Notes: generated by a model from the letters alone, not told the origin. Counted from the first letter of the stretch, positions 1 to 5,430 are shown. The stretch: DNA of 5,430 bases from Salinibacterium sp. (GCA_025352485.1 JANXTJ010000331.1:1-5430), one strand, 5' to 3'. Numbers and translations are program-made.

Positions 1-1059
1 GGCACGCAGCGCACCCGGCTTCGCGTTGGTCGTCGCGCTGTAGGGCACCTCGGTCACCCCGGAGACGCCGTAAGCACTTCGGGTGGCATCGATACTTCTT
101 TGGATATATGGCGCCTCGTACGTCTTCGCGCTCGGCTCGACCTGAAAACGCTGCAAGACCCAGGGGTAAATGCTGCCGATGATCAGCCCGCTGACCAGCA
201 GAAGAGCCGTGCCGATGACCGGCAACCGCCAGCGCCCGATGATGGCAGTGACGATGAACAGGATGGCGACGAGGGCCGCGATGCCGGCGAGGATGGCGCG
301 ACCGGGGATGGTCGCATTCGCCTCGGTGTAGCCGGCTCCGGTGTCGAGGAAACCCTGGCCCTTGGAATACAGGGTCGTGTACTGGTCGAACCAGATGCTC
401 ACGGCCTGCAGCGCCAGGAACAGTGCAGCGGTCACGGCGAGCTGCACGCGCGCGGAGCGCGAGATGCGCACCTCACGGCCGCTAAACCGCAGGGCTCCGT
501 ACAGGTAGCTGGTGGCGAGTGCAGCAAGCCCGGCGATCAACACAACGGCGGAGGCCAGACCAAGAGCGGCGTGGTACATCGGCAGGTCGTAGAAGTAGAA
601 CGAGACATCCAGCCCGAACTGCGGGTCTTTCTGCCCGAACGAGGTCTTGTTGAGCCACTGCAAAACTGTCTGCCAGTGCGTCGAGGTGGAGACTCCCGCA
701 AAGATTCCGAGCACGACGGGTATGCCGATCATTGCCAGACGTCGCAGCGGCTCGATCACCTGCTGGTAGCGATCGAGCTGCGAGTTGAGCTTCGCGTAGA
801 CCGGGCGCGAACGGAACGCCACCTCGATGCTGATCCAGACCGGGAGCGCCATCGCAAGGAAGCCGACGACGAACATCACTCCGGCGGCAATCCACTGGGT
901 GGTGAGCACGTTGAGGTAACCGACCTGGCTAAACCAGAGCACATCGGTGTAAAGGTTCGCGACGACGAAGAACACGATCACGAGCGCGGCAATGACGACT
1001 GCCGTGATCGTGAGAACGGTTCTGGTGCGGTTCACGGGGGACGTGGCTTGGCTCGACAC
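1..1059 (-). CDS. UPF0182 family integral membrane protein (N-terminal 353 residues, runs off left edge)
   Basis: The minus-strand frame is open from a GTG at 1059 to the window edge and gives 353 residues without a stop. UPF0182 proteins are usually about 900-1000 residues, so roughly a third is present. The N-terminal half looks like the usual seven-helix membrane domain, with hydrophobic stretches near residues 15-34, 56-76, 108-123, 164-183, 205-223, 255-274 and 280-298. Family-like motifs are NLYTDVLWFSQVGY (35-48), DPQFGLDVSFYFYDLP (145-160), YTEANATIP (244-252) and, at the start of the large extracytoplasmic part, YIQRSIDATRSAYG (318-331). The start is supported by AGGAG 8 bases upstream and by arginines just before helix 1. 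It lies 79 bases downstream of the YlbL-like protease gene on the same strand, probably in one operon. The biochemical function of the family is unknown to me; location in the cytoplasmic membrane is well supported. It corresponds to M. tuberculosis Rv3193c by family and context. Confidence 0.93.
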   Translation of the reverse strand, partial: MSSQATSPVNRTRTVLTITAVVIAALVIVFFVVANLYTDVLWFSQVGYLNVLTTQWIAAGVMFVVGFLAMALPVWISIEVAFRSRPVYAKLNSQLDRYQQVIEPLRRLAMIGIPVVLGIFAGVSTSTHWQTVLQWLNKTSFGQKDPQFGLDVSFYFYDLPMYHAALGLASAVVLIAGLAALATSYLYGALRFSGREVRISRSARVQLAVTAALFLALQAVSIWFDQYTTLYSKGQGFLDTGAGYTEANATIPGRAILAGIAALVAILFIVTAIIGRWRLPVIGTALLLVSGLIIGSIYPWVLQRFQVEPSAKTYEAPYIQRSIDATRSAYGVSGVTEVPYSATTNAKPGALRA

Positions 1060-1061
1060 TG

Positions 1062-1093
1062 GGGGCGCTCCTGTACTCGGTGGACTGCGCCCC
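1062..1093 (-). promoter_or_regulatory. Shine-Dalgarno of the UPF0182 gene within a possible hairpin
   Basis: On the minus strand GGGGCGC (1093-1087) and GCGCCCC (1068-1062) form a perfect 7-bp G/C stem around an 18-base loop. The loop holds AGGA, and the last G of the AGGAG ribosome binding site (1072-1068) is in the stem. The GTG start follows two bases after the stem. The ribosome binding site itself is convincing. A regulatory role for the stem is inference, because such repeats also arise by chance in G/C-rich DNA. Confidence 0.45.
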
Positions 1094-1103
1094 ATCGTAA
1101 TGT

Positions 1104-1135
1104 GGCAAGCCGGGAACTTCGCCCGACGAGTTGCC
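1104..1135 (-). other. Imperfect inverted repeat just downstream of the YlbL-like protease stop codon
   Basis: GGCAA (1104-1108) pairs with TTGCC (1131-1135), and inside it CGGG (1111-1114) pairs with CCCG (1122-1125) around a 7-base loop, with a 2-by-5 internal loop between the stems. It begins three bases after the TAA at 1141-1139 of the protease gene. No U-run follows on the minus strand, so it is not a standard intrinsic terminator. It may be an RNA 3' structure or partial attenuator between the two operon genes, or chance. Confidence 0.25.
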
Positions 1136-1138
1136 CGC

Positions 1139-2245
1139 TTAGCTCGCGGGGCAGCTGGGCAGCCCCGACGTGGCGCCGCCCGACGAGATTGCCGTGAGTG
1201 CCGCGAGCGAATCACTCAGGGTCTTGACCGCGAAAACGGTGAGCCCACTGGGGATATGGCCGGTAACTTCATCGCAGTTCTGGGCCGGTGCCAGAAAGTA
1301 CTTGGCGCCGGCATTCTTGGCCCCGTAAAGCTTTTGACGGATACCGCCGATCGGCCCCACAGTGCCGTCGGCGGTGATCGTCCCCGTTCCCGCGACGGTC
1401 TTGGCGCCGTTGAGCTCACCGGGCGTGAGCTTGTCGATGATGCCCAGAGCAAACATCTGCCCGGCGCTCGGACCGCCCACATTCTCGAGCTGGATCGTCA
1501 CATCGACCGGGAAGGTGTAGTCGCTTCCGACGACGATCCCCACGACGGGTACGGGAGTGTCGCCGGCGCTGAGCGTTGGGGTGATCTCGACCGTCTGGCG
1601 CACGCCCGCGCGCTCAATCACGATGACGGCGGGCTTGGACACCCCGTTGGCGGCAATGCCGACGCGCAGTGCAGACACATCAGAGTAGGGGGTGCCGTTC
1701 AGACTGACGATGGTGTCGCCGGCCTTGAGTTTTCCCTCCGCTGGTCCGCCGGTCACAGCCTGAGCAACGGTGAGGGTACTGGAAAATTTGTAGCCCAGTT
1801 CGGTGAGGGCGGCGGCAACCGCCTCCTTCTGGGAGTTCTGCATGTCGATCTGGCCCTGCTGGTTGGACTGCTCAATGCTGGTGCCCACGGGATAAATCTC
1901 GTCGACGGGCACGACGGCCTTGCTGGGGTCAAGGTAGGCCATGGCGATGTCGAACCAGGAGGGCAGCTGCTGACGGTCACCTCGCAGGCTCACCGTGAGC
2001 ATGTCGAGTGTTCCGGCCGTCGGGTAGGTCTTCTCGTTGCGAACCTCGATCAGGGGAACCTGGTTGCCCGACACCGTGACATCCCCGAGCACGTTGTAGA
2101 CGGGGCCGGGCTGCTCGATGACGTAAGGGGCTGGCACCAGCGCGACGACGACCACGCCCGCCAGCGCTGTGGCCAAAATAGTCCAGCCGATCCACCGGCG
2201 CCTCGGGGGCTGCGGGGTGGGCTCGGTATCGGTGAAGAGTGCCAA
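1139..2245 (-). CDS. Membrane-anchored PDZ and Lon-like (S16) serine protease, YlbL family
   Basis: This 368-residue protein has the full YlbL-type layout. A short, proline- and arginine-rich cytoplasmic start (PPRRRW, 13-18) is followed by one transmembrane helix (about 18-37), then PAPYVIEQPGP (38-48), typical of the family. A PDZ domain lies at about 155-222, with GKLKAGDTIVSLNG (171-184). A Lon-type peptidase domain covers about 225-345. The Ser-Lys dyad is intact: GGPSAG with Ser260, and GPIGGIRQK with Lys305, a spacing close to that of Lon. FLAPAQNCDEV matches the family C-terminal motif. The protease domain should face outward. Bacillus subtilis YlbL is reported as a DNA-damage checkpoint recovery protease; the substrate here is unknown. 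The TTG start is chosen because GAGGA lies 6 bases before it and it gives MALFT; ATGs at 2293 and 2305 lack a ribosome binding site. It is followed by the UPF0182 gene. It corresponds to M. tuberculosis Rv3194c. Confidence 0.92.
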   Translation of the reverse strand: MALFTDTEPTPQPPRRRWIGWTILATALAGVVVVALVPAPYVIEQPGPVYNVLGDVTVSGNQVPLIEVRNEKTYPTAGTLDMLTVSLRGDRQQLPSWFDIAMAYLDPSKAVVPVDEIYPVGTSIEQSNQQGQIDMQNSQKEAVAAALTELGYKFSSTLTVAQAVTGGPAEGKLKAGDTIVSLNGTPYSDVSALRVGIAANGVSKPAVIVIERAGVRQTVEITPTLSAGDTPVPVVGIVVGSDYTFPVDVTIQLENVGGPSAGQMFALGIIDKLTPGELNGAKTVAGTGTITADGTVGPIGGIRQKLYGAKNAGAKYFLAPAQNCDEVTGHIPSGLTVFAVKTLSDSLAALTAISSGGATSGLPSCPAS

Positions 2246-2251
2246 CGAAGG

Positions 2252-2256
2252 TCCTC
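2252..2256 (-). promoter_or_regulatory. Ribosome binding site that decides the TTG start of the YlbL-like gene
   Basis: The minus strand reads GAGGA, then six bases, then TTG at 2245. The in-frame ATG codons further upstream (2293 and 2305) have no purine-rich sequence before them. The TTG therefore sets the N-terminus, and the 16-20 extra residues of the longer versions are probably not translated. Confidence 0.6.
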
Positions 2257-2346
2257 GAGGTGTGGGCGAAACGGGTGTTCGCCACGGGCGCATAGCCAAG
2301 GGCATCAGGCCGGGGTGAAACACGACCGGGTCGACCGTGCAGCGGC

Positions 2347-2359
2347 TAGCGTAGTTGCC
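2347..2359 (+). promoter_or_regulatory. Candidate -10 element for a leaderless transcript of the DUF2342 gene
   Basis: TAGCGT (2347-2352) fits the actinobacterial TANNNT -10 pattern and ends 7 bases before the ATG at 2360. Transcription would start at or next to the A of the start codon. There is no Shine-Dalgarno sequence before this ATG, as expected for a leaderless message. I see no good -35 hexamer at 16-18 bases upstream. The surrounding CTAGCGTAG is nearly self-complementary, so TACGCT on the other strand (2353-2348) could be a divergent -10 for the YlbL-like gene; that is weaker. The rest of the divergent spacer (2246-2346) shows no clear site. Confidence 0.5.
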
Positions 2360-3736
2360 ATGCCTGAAGATTCGCGGGATGACGGCAGGAACAATCCCGA
2401 AGACGAGTTCCGTGAGATGTTGCGTGATTTCCTCGCGGGGAACACCAATATCGACCCGGCCAAGCTCGCGGGGGCGGCCGGACTGCCCAACGATCCCGAA
2501 ATGGTGGCGCAACTTATCGCGCAATTGCAGAATGCCCTGCAGAACAGCGGTGACGGAATTAACTGGGGGCTCGCGCTTGAGCAGGCCAAAGGAATCGCCG
2601 GGCGCGGCACCGTCGTGTCGTTGCCCGCAGAACGCTCCCAGCTCGAGCAGGCCTTTCATGTGGCGTCCCTCTGGCTGGATGACGTCACCTCGATCTCGCC
2701 CCTGACCGAGGCCCCGAAACTGATGAGCCGGCAGGAGTGGGTTACCGCGACCATGCCGGTGTGGACGCTGCTGGCCGAGCCGGTGGCCGGCTCCATCGCC
2801 AACTCGCTCACCGATGTGCTCAGCGAGCAGGCGCCCGGCGACACCTCGCCCGAGGAATACGACGAAATGATCGCGGGCGCGTCAAAGCTGATGCGCAATG
2901 TGGGCGGCACGCTGTTCGCCATGCAACTGGGGCAGGTCGTCGGCCAGCTCGCCAGTGAGGTCGTCTCCGGGGGCGACATCGGCATCCCGCTGCTCGATGG
3001 TTCAGCTGGCACCGGGCAGCAGGCCGCGATTCTTCCGCAGAATGTTCTGGGTTTCAGCACCGGCCTCGACATTCCCGTCGACCAAGTGCAGCTCTACCTC
3101 GCGGTGCGCGAGCTCGCTCACGCGCGACTTTTCCGCCACGCCAAATGGCTGCGACTGCAACTGCTCACCTCGATAACCGAGTTTGCTCAGGGCATCCACA
3201 TCGACACGGCTCGACTCGAAGAACTGGCCAGCGACTTCGACCCCAACAACCCCGAGGAGCTGCGCGAAGCGATGACCAGTGGCGCGCTGATCCCCCCCAA
3301 AAGCGATGACCAGCTCGCCGCCCTCGGCCGCCTCGAAACCATGCTCGCCCTCGTCGAGGGCTGGGTGGATGTCGTCACCGCCGAAGCGACCAAGCGCCTG
3401 CCGTCGAGCGCGGCAATCGCCGAGACGGTGCGCAGACGCCGCGCATCGGGAGGGCCAGCGGAGTCGGCTTTCGCGACCCTGGTCGGCCTCGAACTGCGCC
3501 CCCGTCGCCTGCGTGAAGCTGCCGCCATGTGGCAGGCGATCACGGATGCCGTCGGCCCCGAAAAGCGTGACGCCCTGTGGTCGCACCCCGACCTTGTTCC
3601 CACCGGTGACGACGTCGACGATCCCGGCCCACTGATCGCGCGCATCACGGCCGGCGAGCCCGTGCCAGACGATATCGACCAGGCGATCGAAGACCTGCTC
3701 AACGACGACACAACCGACCGGCCGCACGAGCAGTAG
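2360..3736 (+). CDS. DUF2342 family protein, annotated as zinc-dependent metalloprotease / putative hydrolase
   Basis: The 458-residue product has the length and features of the actinobacterial DUF2342 (zincin-like) family, counterpart of M. tuberculosis Rv3195. No signal peptide or transmembrane helix is visible, so it should be cytoplasmic. The N-terminus is polar and acidic, followed by a helical domain with LFAMQLGQVVGQLASEVV near 185-205. The core motif is YLAVRELAHARLF with RELAH at 250-254, then HAKWLRLQL and, further on, VEGWVDVV (332-339). The RELAH motif sits where a zincin has HExxH: Glu251 and His254 are kept but the first His is Arg, so zinc binding and peptidase activity should not be assumed. 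The C-terminus is acidic (about 415-458). The start is the ATG at 2360, with no Shine-Dalgarno but a well-placed -10 element. The frame stays open far upstream, but that part is antisense to the protease gene. Family assignment is firm; function is not known. Confidence 0.9.
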   Translation: MPEDSRDDGRNNPEDEFREMLRDFLAGNTNIDPAKLAGAAGLPNDPEMVAQLIAQLQNALQNSGDGINWGLALEQAKGIAGRGTVVSLPAERSQLEQAFHVASLWLDDVTSISPLTEAPKLMSRQEWVTATMPVWTLLAEPVAGSIANSLTDVLSEQAPGDTSPEEYDEMIAGASKLMRNVGGTLFAMQLGQVVGQLASEVVSGGDIGIPLLDGSAGTGQQAAILPQNVLGFSTGLDIPVDQVQLYLAVRELAHARLFRHAKWLRLQLLTSITEFAQGIHIDTARLEELASDFDPNNPEELREAMTSGALIPPKSDDQLAALGRLETMLALVEGWVDVVTAEATKRLPSSAAIAETVRRRRASGGPAESAFATLVGLELRPRRLREAAAMWQAITDAVGPEKRDALWSHPDLVPTGDDVDDPGPLIARITAGEPVPDDIDQAIEDLLNDDTTDRPHEQ

Positions 3737-3814
3737 GCCGCTGCCGCATTCGGTGCCAGTTCCCGCTCTGCCGTAGCGCTGTGGACGGTCCGCTCGTGGG
3801 TCAGCGGCCCGCGC

Positions 3815-3827
3815 CACGATTGACCGC
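3815..3827 (+). promoter_or_regulatory. Candidate -10 element for a leaderless transcript of the E1-like gene
   Basis: CACGAT (3815-3820) matches TANNNT except at the first base and ends 7 bases before the ATG at 3828, the same spacing as at the DUF2342 gene. The stretch before the ATG is pyrimidine- and C-rich with no Shine-Dalgarno sequence. The 91-base gap after the previous stop (3737-3827) shows no convincing terminator. Read-through from upstream is also possible. Confidence 0.35.
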
Positions 3828-4718
3828 ATGGTGCTCAAGCTCGACCCGAGGTATCCGATGGTGTGGCGCACACCGAACAGCATCCAGTTCGGTGTCGACC
3901 CGCCGATGCTGCGAATCGATGACGTCACCGAAACCCAGGAGCGGCTGGTCGCCGCCCTCACCGTGGGGGTGAGCCGGCCCGGCCTCACGATGATCGCGCA
4001 CGGCGCCGACGGCGAGGTGGATTGCCTCCTGCTGACGATTGCTCCGGTTTTGCTCACGCCCCCGGTCGCCCGGGTCGACCTCGTCACGATCTCGGGCGGG
4101 GGCCCGCTCGCGGACACCCTGATTCGAGCCCTGACGGCCACCGGCACACACGTAGAACTGTCCCCCGCTGTCGCCGGGGCGGCAGACATCGGCCCCGATC
4201 TCGCCATCCTCGTGCACGACTACGTCACCCCGCCGATGCTTCACAGCCGTTGGTTGCGCCGCGACGTGCCCCACCTGCCCGTCGTGATCAGCGACGGCGC
4301 GGTGACGGTGGGCCCGATCGTCGAGCCCGGGATCGGCCCGTGCCTGCTGTGTCTAGAACTTCACCGCAGAGACGCCGACCCCGCCTGGCCGGCGATTGCC
4401 ACGCAGCTACTCGGCCGCCCGCTGGGGCCGCAGTCGACTGTGCTGCTCGAGGGTGCTGCCGAGGCGCTTCGAATGACCATGCAACGGCTCGCCAGCGGAG
4501 CGGGTGACGCGGTGTCGGTGCGCATCGACGCCGCGACCGGGCGCCGCGACTACCTGAGGTGGCAGCCCCATGTCGACTGCGGGTGCCGCGGCATCGAGTT
4601 TGTGATGGGGCCCGAATCCGACGCCAGTTCCAGCGCGGGCTCTGCGGCCCGGCGAGTTAGCGCAGGTCCGCGAGAAAACGACTGGGCTGGCGTTGGCCGC
4701 GCCCCTGTGCTGCGGTAG
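3828..4718 (+). CDS. E1/ThiF-like protein related to azole-peptide cyclodehydratases (Rv3196-like)
   Basis: This 296-residue protein matches the pattern of the 'bacteriocin biosynthesis cyclodehydratase' (ocin-ThiF-like) group. Residues 1-75 (LDPRYPMVWRTPNSIQFGVD near the start) could be a small winged-helix domain like the leader-peptide-binding domain of those proteins. A short Rossmann-like start follows, VDLVTISGGGPLADTLIRAL (83-102). The most telling part is SDGAVTVGPIVEPG then GPCLLCLELHRRDADPAW (170-187). Cys172/Cys175 (CLLC) and Cys251/Cys253 (CGC) could form the structural zinc site seen in E1-like proteins. No catalytic E1 cysteine or full ATP site can be recognised, so it may bind rather than activate. 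No YcaO gene or precursor peptide is in the window. The last 20 residues or so overlap the end of the helicase gene and look like a non-conserved tail. ATG is chosen as start; GTG is the very next codon and cannot be excluded. The counterpart is M. tuberculosis Rv3196. Confidence 0.8.
   Translation: MVLKLDPRYPMVWRTPNSIQFGVDPPMLRIDDVTETQERLVAALTVGVSRPGLTMIAHGADGEVDCLLLTIAPVLLTPPVARVDLVTISGGGPLADTLIRALTATGTHVELSPAVAGAADIGPDLAILVHDYVTPPMLHSRWLRRDVPHLPVVISDGAVTVGPIVEPGIGPCLLCLELHRRDADPAWPAIATQLLGRPLGPQSTVLLEGAAEALRMTMQRLASGAGDAVSVRIDAATGRRDYLRWQPHVDCGCRGIEFVMGPESDASSSAGSAARRVSAGPRENDWAGVGRAPVLR
4657..4718. other. 62-base tail-to-tail overlap of two coding regions
   Basis: The TAA of the helicase gene is at 4659-4657 on the minus strand, while the E1-like frame on the plus strand runs on to its stop ending at 4718. 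The same DNA encodes the helicase end (ending RFLADLR) and about the last 20 residues of the E1-like protein. No terminator hairpin is visible between the genes, so the two transcripts probably overlap. Confidence 0.8.
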
Positions 4719-5430
4719 ACCAGCTCAACCCGAGCTTGCGCCGCGCGCGGGTGACGCCCACATAGAGCAGCCGGCGCTCTTCGTCGATCGCCGTGGGATC
4801 CTTCGCGTAGCTGATCGGCATGAGCCCCTCTGCGAGCCCGACGAGGTACACGCAGTCCCACTCGAGGCCTTTGGCTGAGTGCAGGGTCGCGAGCGTCACG
4901 GCGCTGAGCACCGGTTCGTGCTGGCCGGACTGGCGCTCAAATAGTTCGTCGACGAACTGGCGCAGCGTCGTGCTCGCTGGCGCCTCCTCGGCGAGATGCA
5001 TCAGGGCGTTCAGCGACTCCCACCGGTCTCGCACAGCGCCACGAACCTCCGGGGGCTCCTGCGACCAGCCGATCGAGCGCAAGACATCGCTGACGGTCTT
5101 GAAGAGCGGTTCGCTCGCGGTATTGACGGAGGCGCCGCGCAGCAGCATGAGGGCCTCCTTCACCTCGCGCTGGTCGAAGAACTTCGTCGAGCCGCGCACC
5201 ATGAACGGCACCCCCGCGTCGCCGAGCGCAGTTTCGATTACCTGCGACTGCACGTTGATTCGGAACAGAACGGCGATCGACTCCGGCCGCATGCCCGCCG
5301 CAATTTCGGCGGCGATCGAATTTGCGACAGAGCGGGCCTCTGCCCCGTCACTGTCAAAGGCGCTGATCGAGGGGGGCGGGCCCTTCAGCGGGGTGGCCGG
5401 ATGCAGGGTCAGCGCGCCCGCGAGGCCGCG
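4657..5430 (-). CDS. uvrD2: UvrD2-like superfamily 1 DNA helicase, C-terminal 257 residues (5' end outside window)
   Basis: The minus-strand frame is open from the right edge to TAA at 4659-4657. An internal ATG at 5292 is not the true start, because coding with family motifs continues upstream. Fragment residues show the second half of a UvrD/PcrA-type ATP-dependent 3'-5' helicase: motif IV region SIAVLFRINVQS (51-62), RGSTKFFDQREVKEA (79-93), motif V TLATLHSAKGLEWDCVYLVG (179-198) and motif VI EERRLLYVGVTRARRKLGLS (217-236). LAEGLMPISYA between V and VI, with PIS(H/Y)A, is like mycobacterial UvrD2 rather than UvrD1/PcrA. Walker A and B lie outside the window. The protein ends 27 residues after motif VI with a basic, glutamine-rich stretch and RFLADLR. 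It therefore lacks the tetracysteine and HRDC modules found at the end of mycobacterial UvrD2. It converges on the E1-like gene with a 62-base overlap. Helicase identity is firm; the UvrD2 subtype is likely. Confidence 0.88.
   Translation of the reverse strand, partial: RGLAGALTLHPATPLKGPPPSISAFDSDGAEARSVANSIAAEIAAGMRPESIAVLFRINVQSQVIETALGDAGVPFMVRGSTKFFDQREVKEALMLLRGASVNTASEPLFKTVSDVLRSIGWSQEPPEVRGAVRDRWESLNALMHLAEEAPASTTLRQFVDELFERQSGQHEPVLSAVTLATLHSAKGLEWDCVYLVGLAEGLMPISYAKDPTAIDEERRLLYVGVTRARRKLGLSWSTAAQGRGQRQPSRFLADLR

Noticed and set aside
100..1197. 365-codon plus-strand open frame
   Set aside because: It is antisense to the UPF0182 gene, and its composition (Asp, Glu, His, Arg, Gln-rich, low hydrophobic content) is typical of a complementary-strand shadow.
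992..2359. Long open frame upstream of and in frame with the DUF2342 gene, which would give a 914-residue protein
   Set aside because: It is antisense to the YlbL-like protease, whose domains and catalytic residues are clear. The frame is open only because of G/C-rich third positions, and its translation is Gly/Asp/His/Arg-rich without family motifs. The real start is the ATG at 2360.
2246..2659. Longer N-terminus for the YlbL-like protease, extending to 2659 or to the ATGs at 2293 or 2305
   Set aside because: The extension to 2659 runs into the start of the divergent DUF2342 gene. The two ATGs lack ribosome binding sites, whereas the TTG at 2245 has GAGGA at good spacing and gives the usual family start.
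3737..3827. Terminator or small gene between the DUF2342 and E1-like genes
   Set aside because: There is no stable stem followed by T-rich sequence and no small open frame with a ribosome binding site. Short pairings such as GTCA/TGAC are too weak.
3002..4207. 401-codon minus-strand open frame spanning the DUF2342 and E1-like genes
   Set aside because: It crosses two well-supported plus-strand genes and their spacer, with no recognisable domain.
5290..5292. ATG at 5292 as the start of the helicase gene
   Set aside because: The frame remains open with helicase-like sequence to the window edge, and motifs I-III must lie upstream.
1..5430. Mobile element, CRISPR array, tRNA or other horizontally acquired system
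   Set aside because: There are no direct repeats, terminal inverted repeats, transposase or integrase motifs or tRNA-like folds, and composition looks even across the window.

Overview
The window looks like core chromosome of a high-GC actinobacterium, most likely a member of Microbacteriaceae. This rests on strong G/C third-position codon use, on families typical of Actinobacteria, and on gene order. The order UPF0182 protein, PDZ/Lon-like protease, DUF2342 protein, E1/ThiF-like protein, UvrD2-type helicase matches my memory of the Mycobacterium tuberculosis Rv3193c-Rv3198c neighbourhood. The genus cannot be fixed from the sequence alone.

Layout. On the minus strand, 1-1059 holds the first 353 codons of a UPF0182 integral membrane protein that runs off the left edge. 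Upstream of it, also on the minus strand, is a complete membrane-anchored PDZ plus Lon (S16) serine protease of the YlbL type (1139-2245). The two are probably co-transcribed, with a 79-base spacer that contains two possible hairpins, one of them around the UPF0182 ribosome binding site. A 114-base divergent spacer (2246-2359) separates the protease from a plus-strand DUF2342 'zinc-dependent metalloprotease' family gene (2360-3736). That is followed after 91 bases by a plus-strand E1/ThiF-like protein related to the cyclodehydratase-type proteins of azole peptide biosynthesis (3828-4718). The last feature is the 3' part of a UvrD2-like helicase on the minus strand (4657-5430, entering from the right edge). 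Its end overlaps the end of the E1-like gene by 62 bases, tail to tail.

How the parts may work together. The YlbL-like protease and the UPF0182 protein are both at the membrane and share an operon, so membrane-protein turnover or quality control is a plausible theme; this is inference. Neither plus-strand gene has a Shine-Dalgarno sequence. Both have a -10-like hexamer ending exactly 7 bases before the ATG, which suggests leaderless transcripts. The DUF2342 protein shows RELAH where a zincin HExxH would be expected, so its 'metalloprotease' label is uncertain. The E1-like protein keeps CxxC and CxC pairs that could bind zinc, but no YcaO partner or peptide precursor is visible. The helicase ends 27 residues after motif VI and so has none of the C-terminal zinc and HRDC modules known from mycobacterial UvrD2. 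The two genes that separate the E1-like gene from uvrD2 in mycobacteria (the ABC1-kinase-like Rv3197 and whiB7) are absent from this interval. I saw no RNA genes, mobile elements, CRISPR arrays or integration sites.
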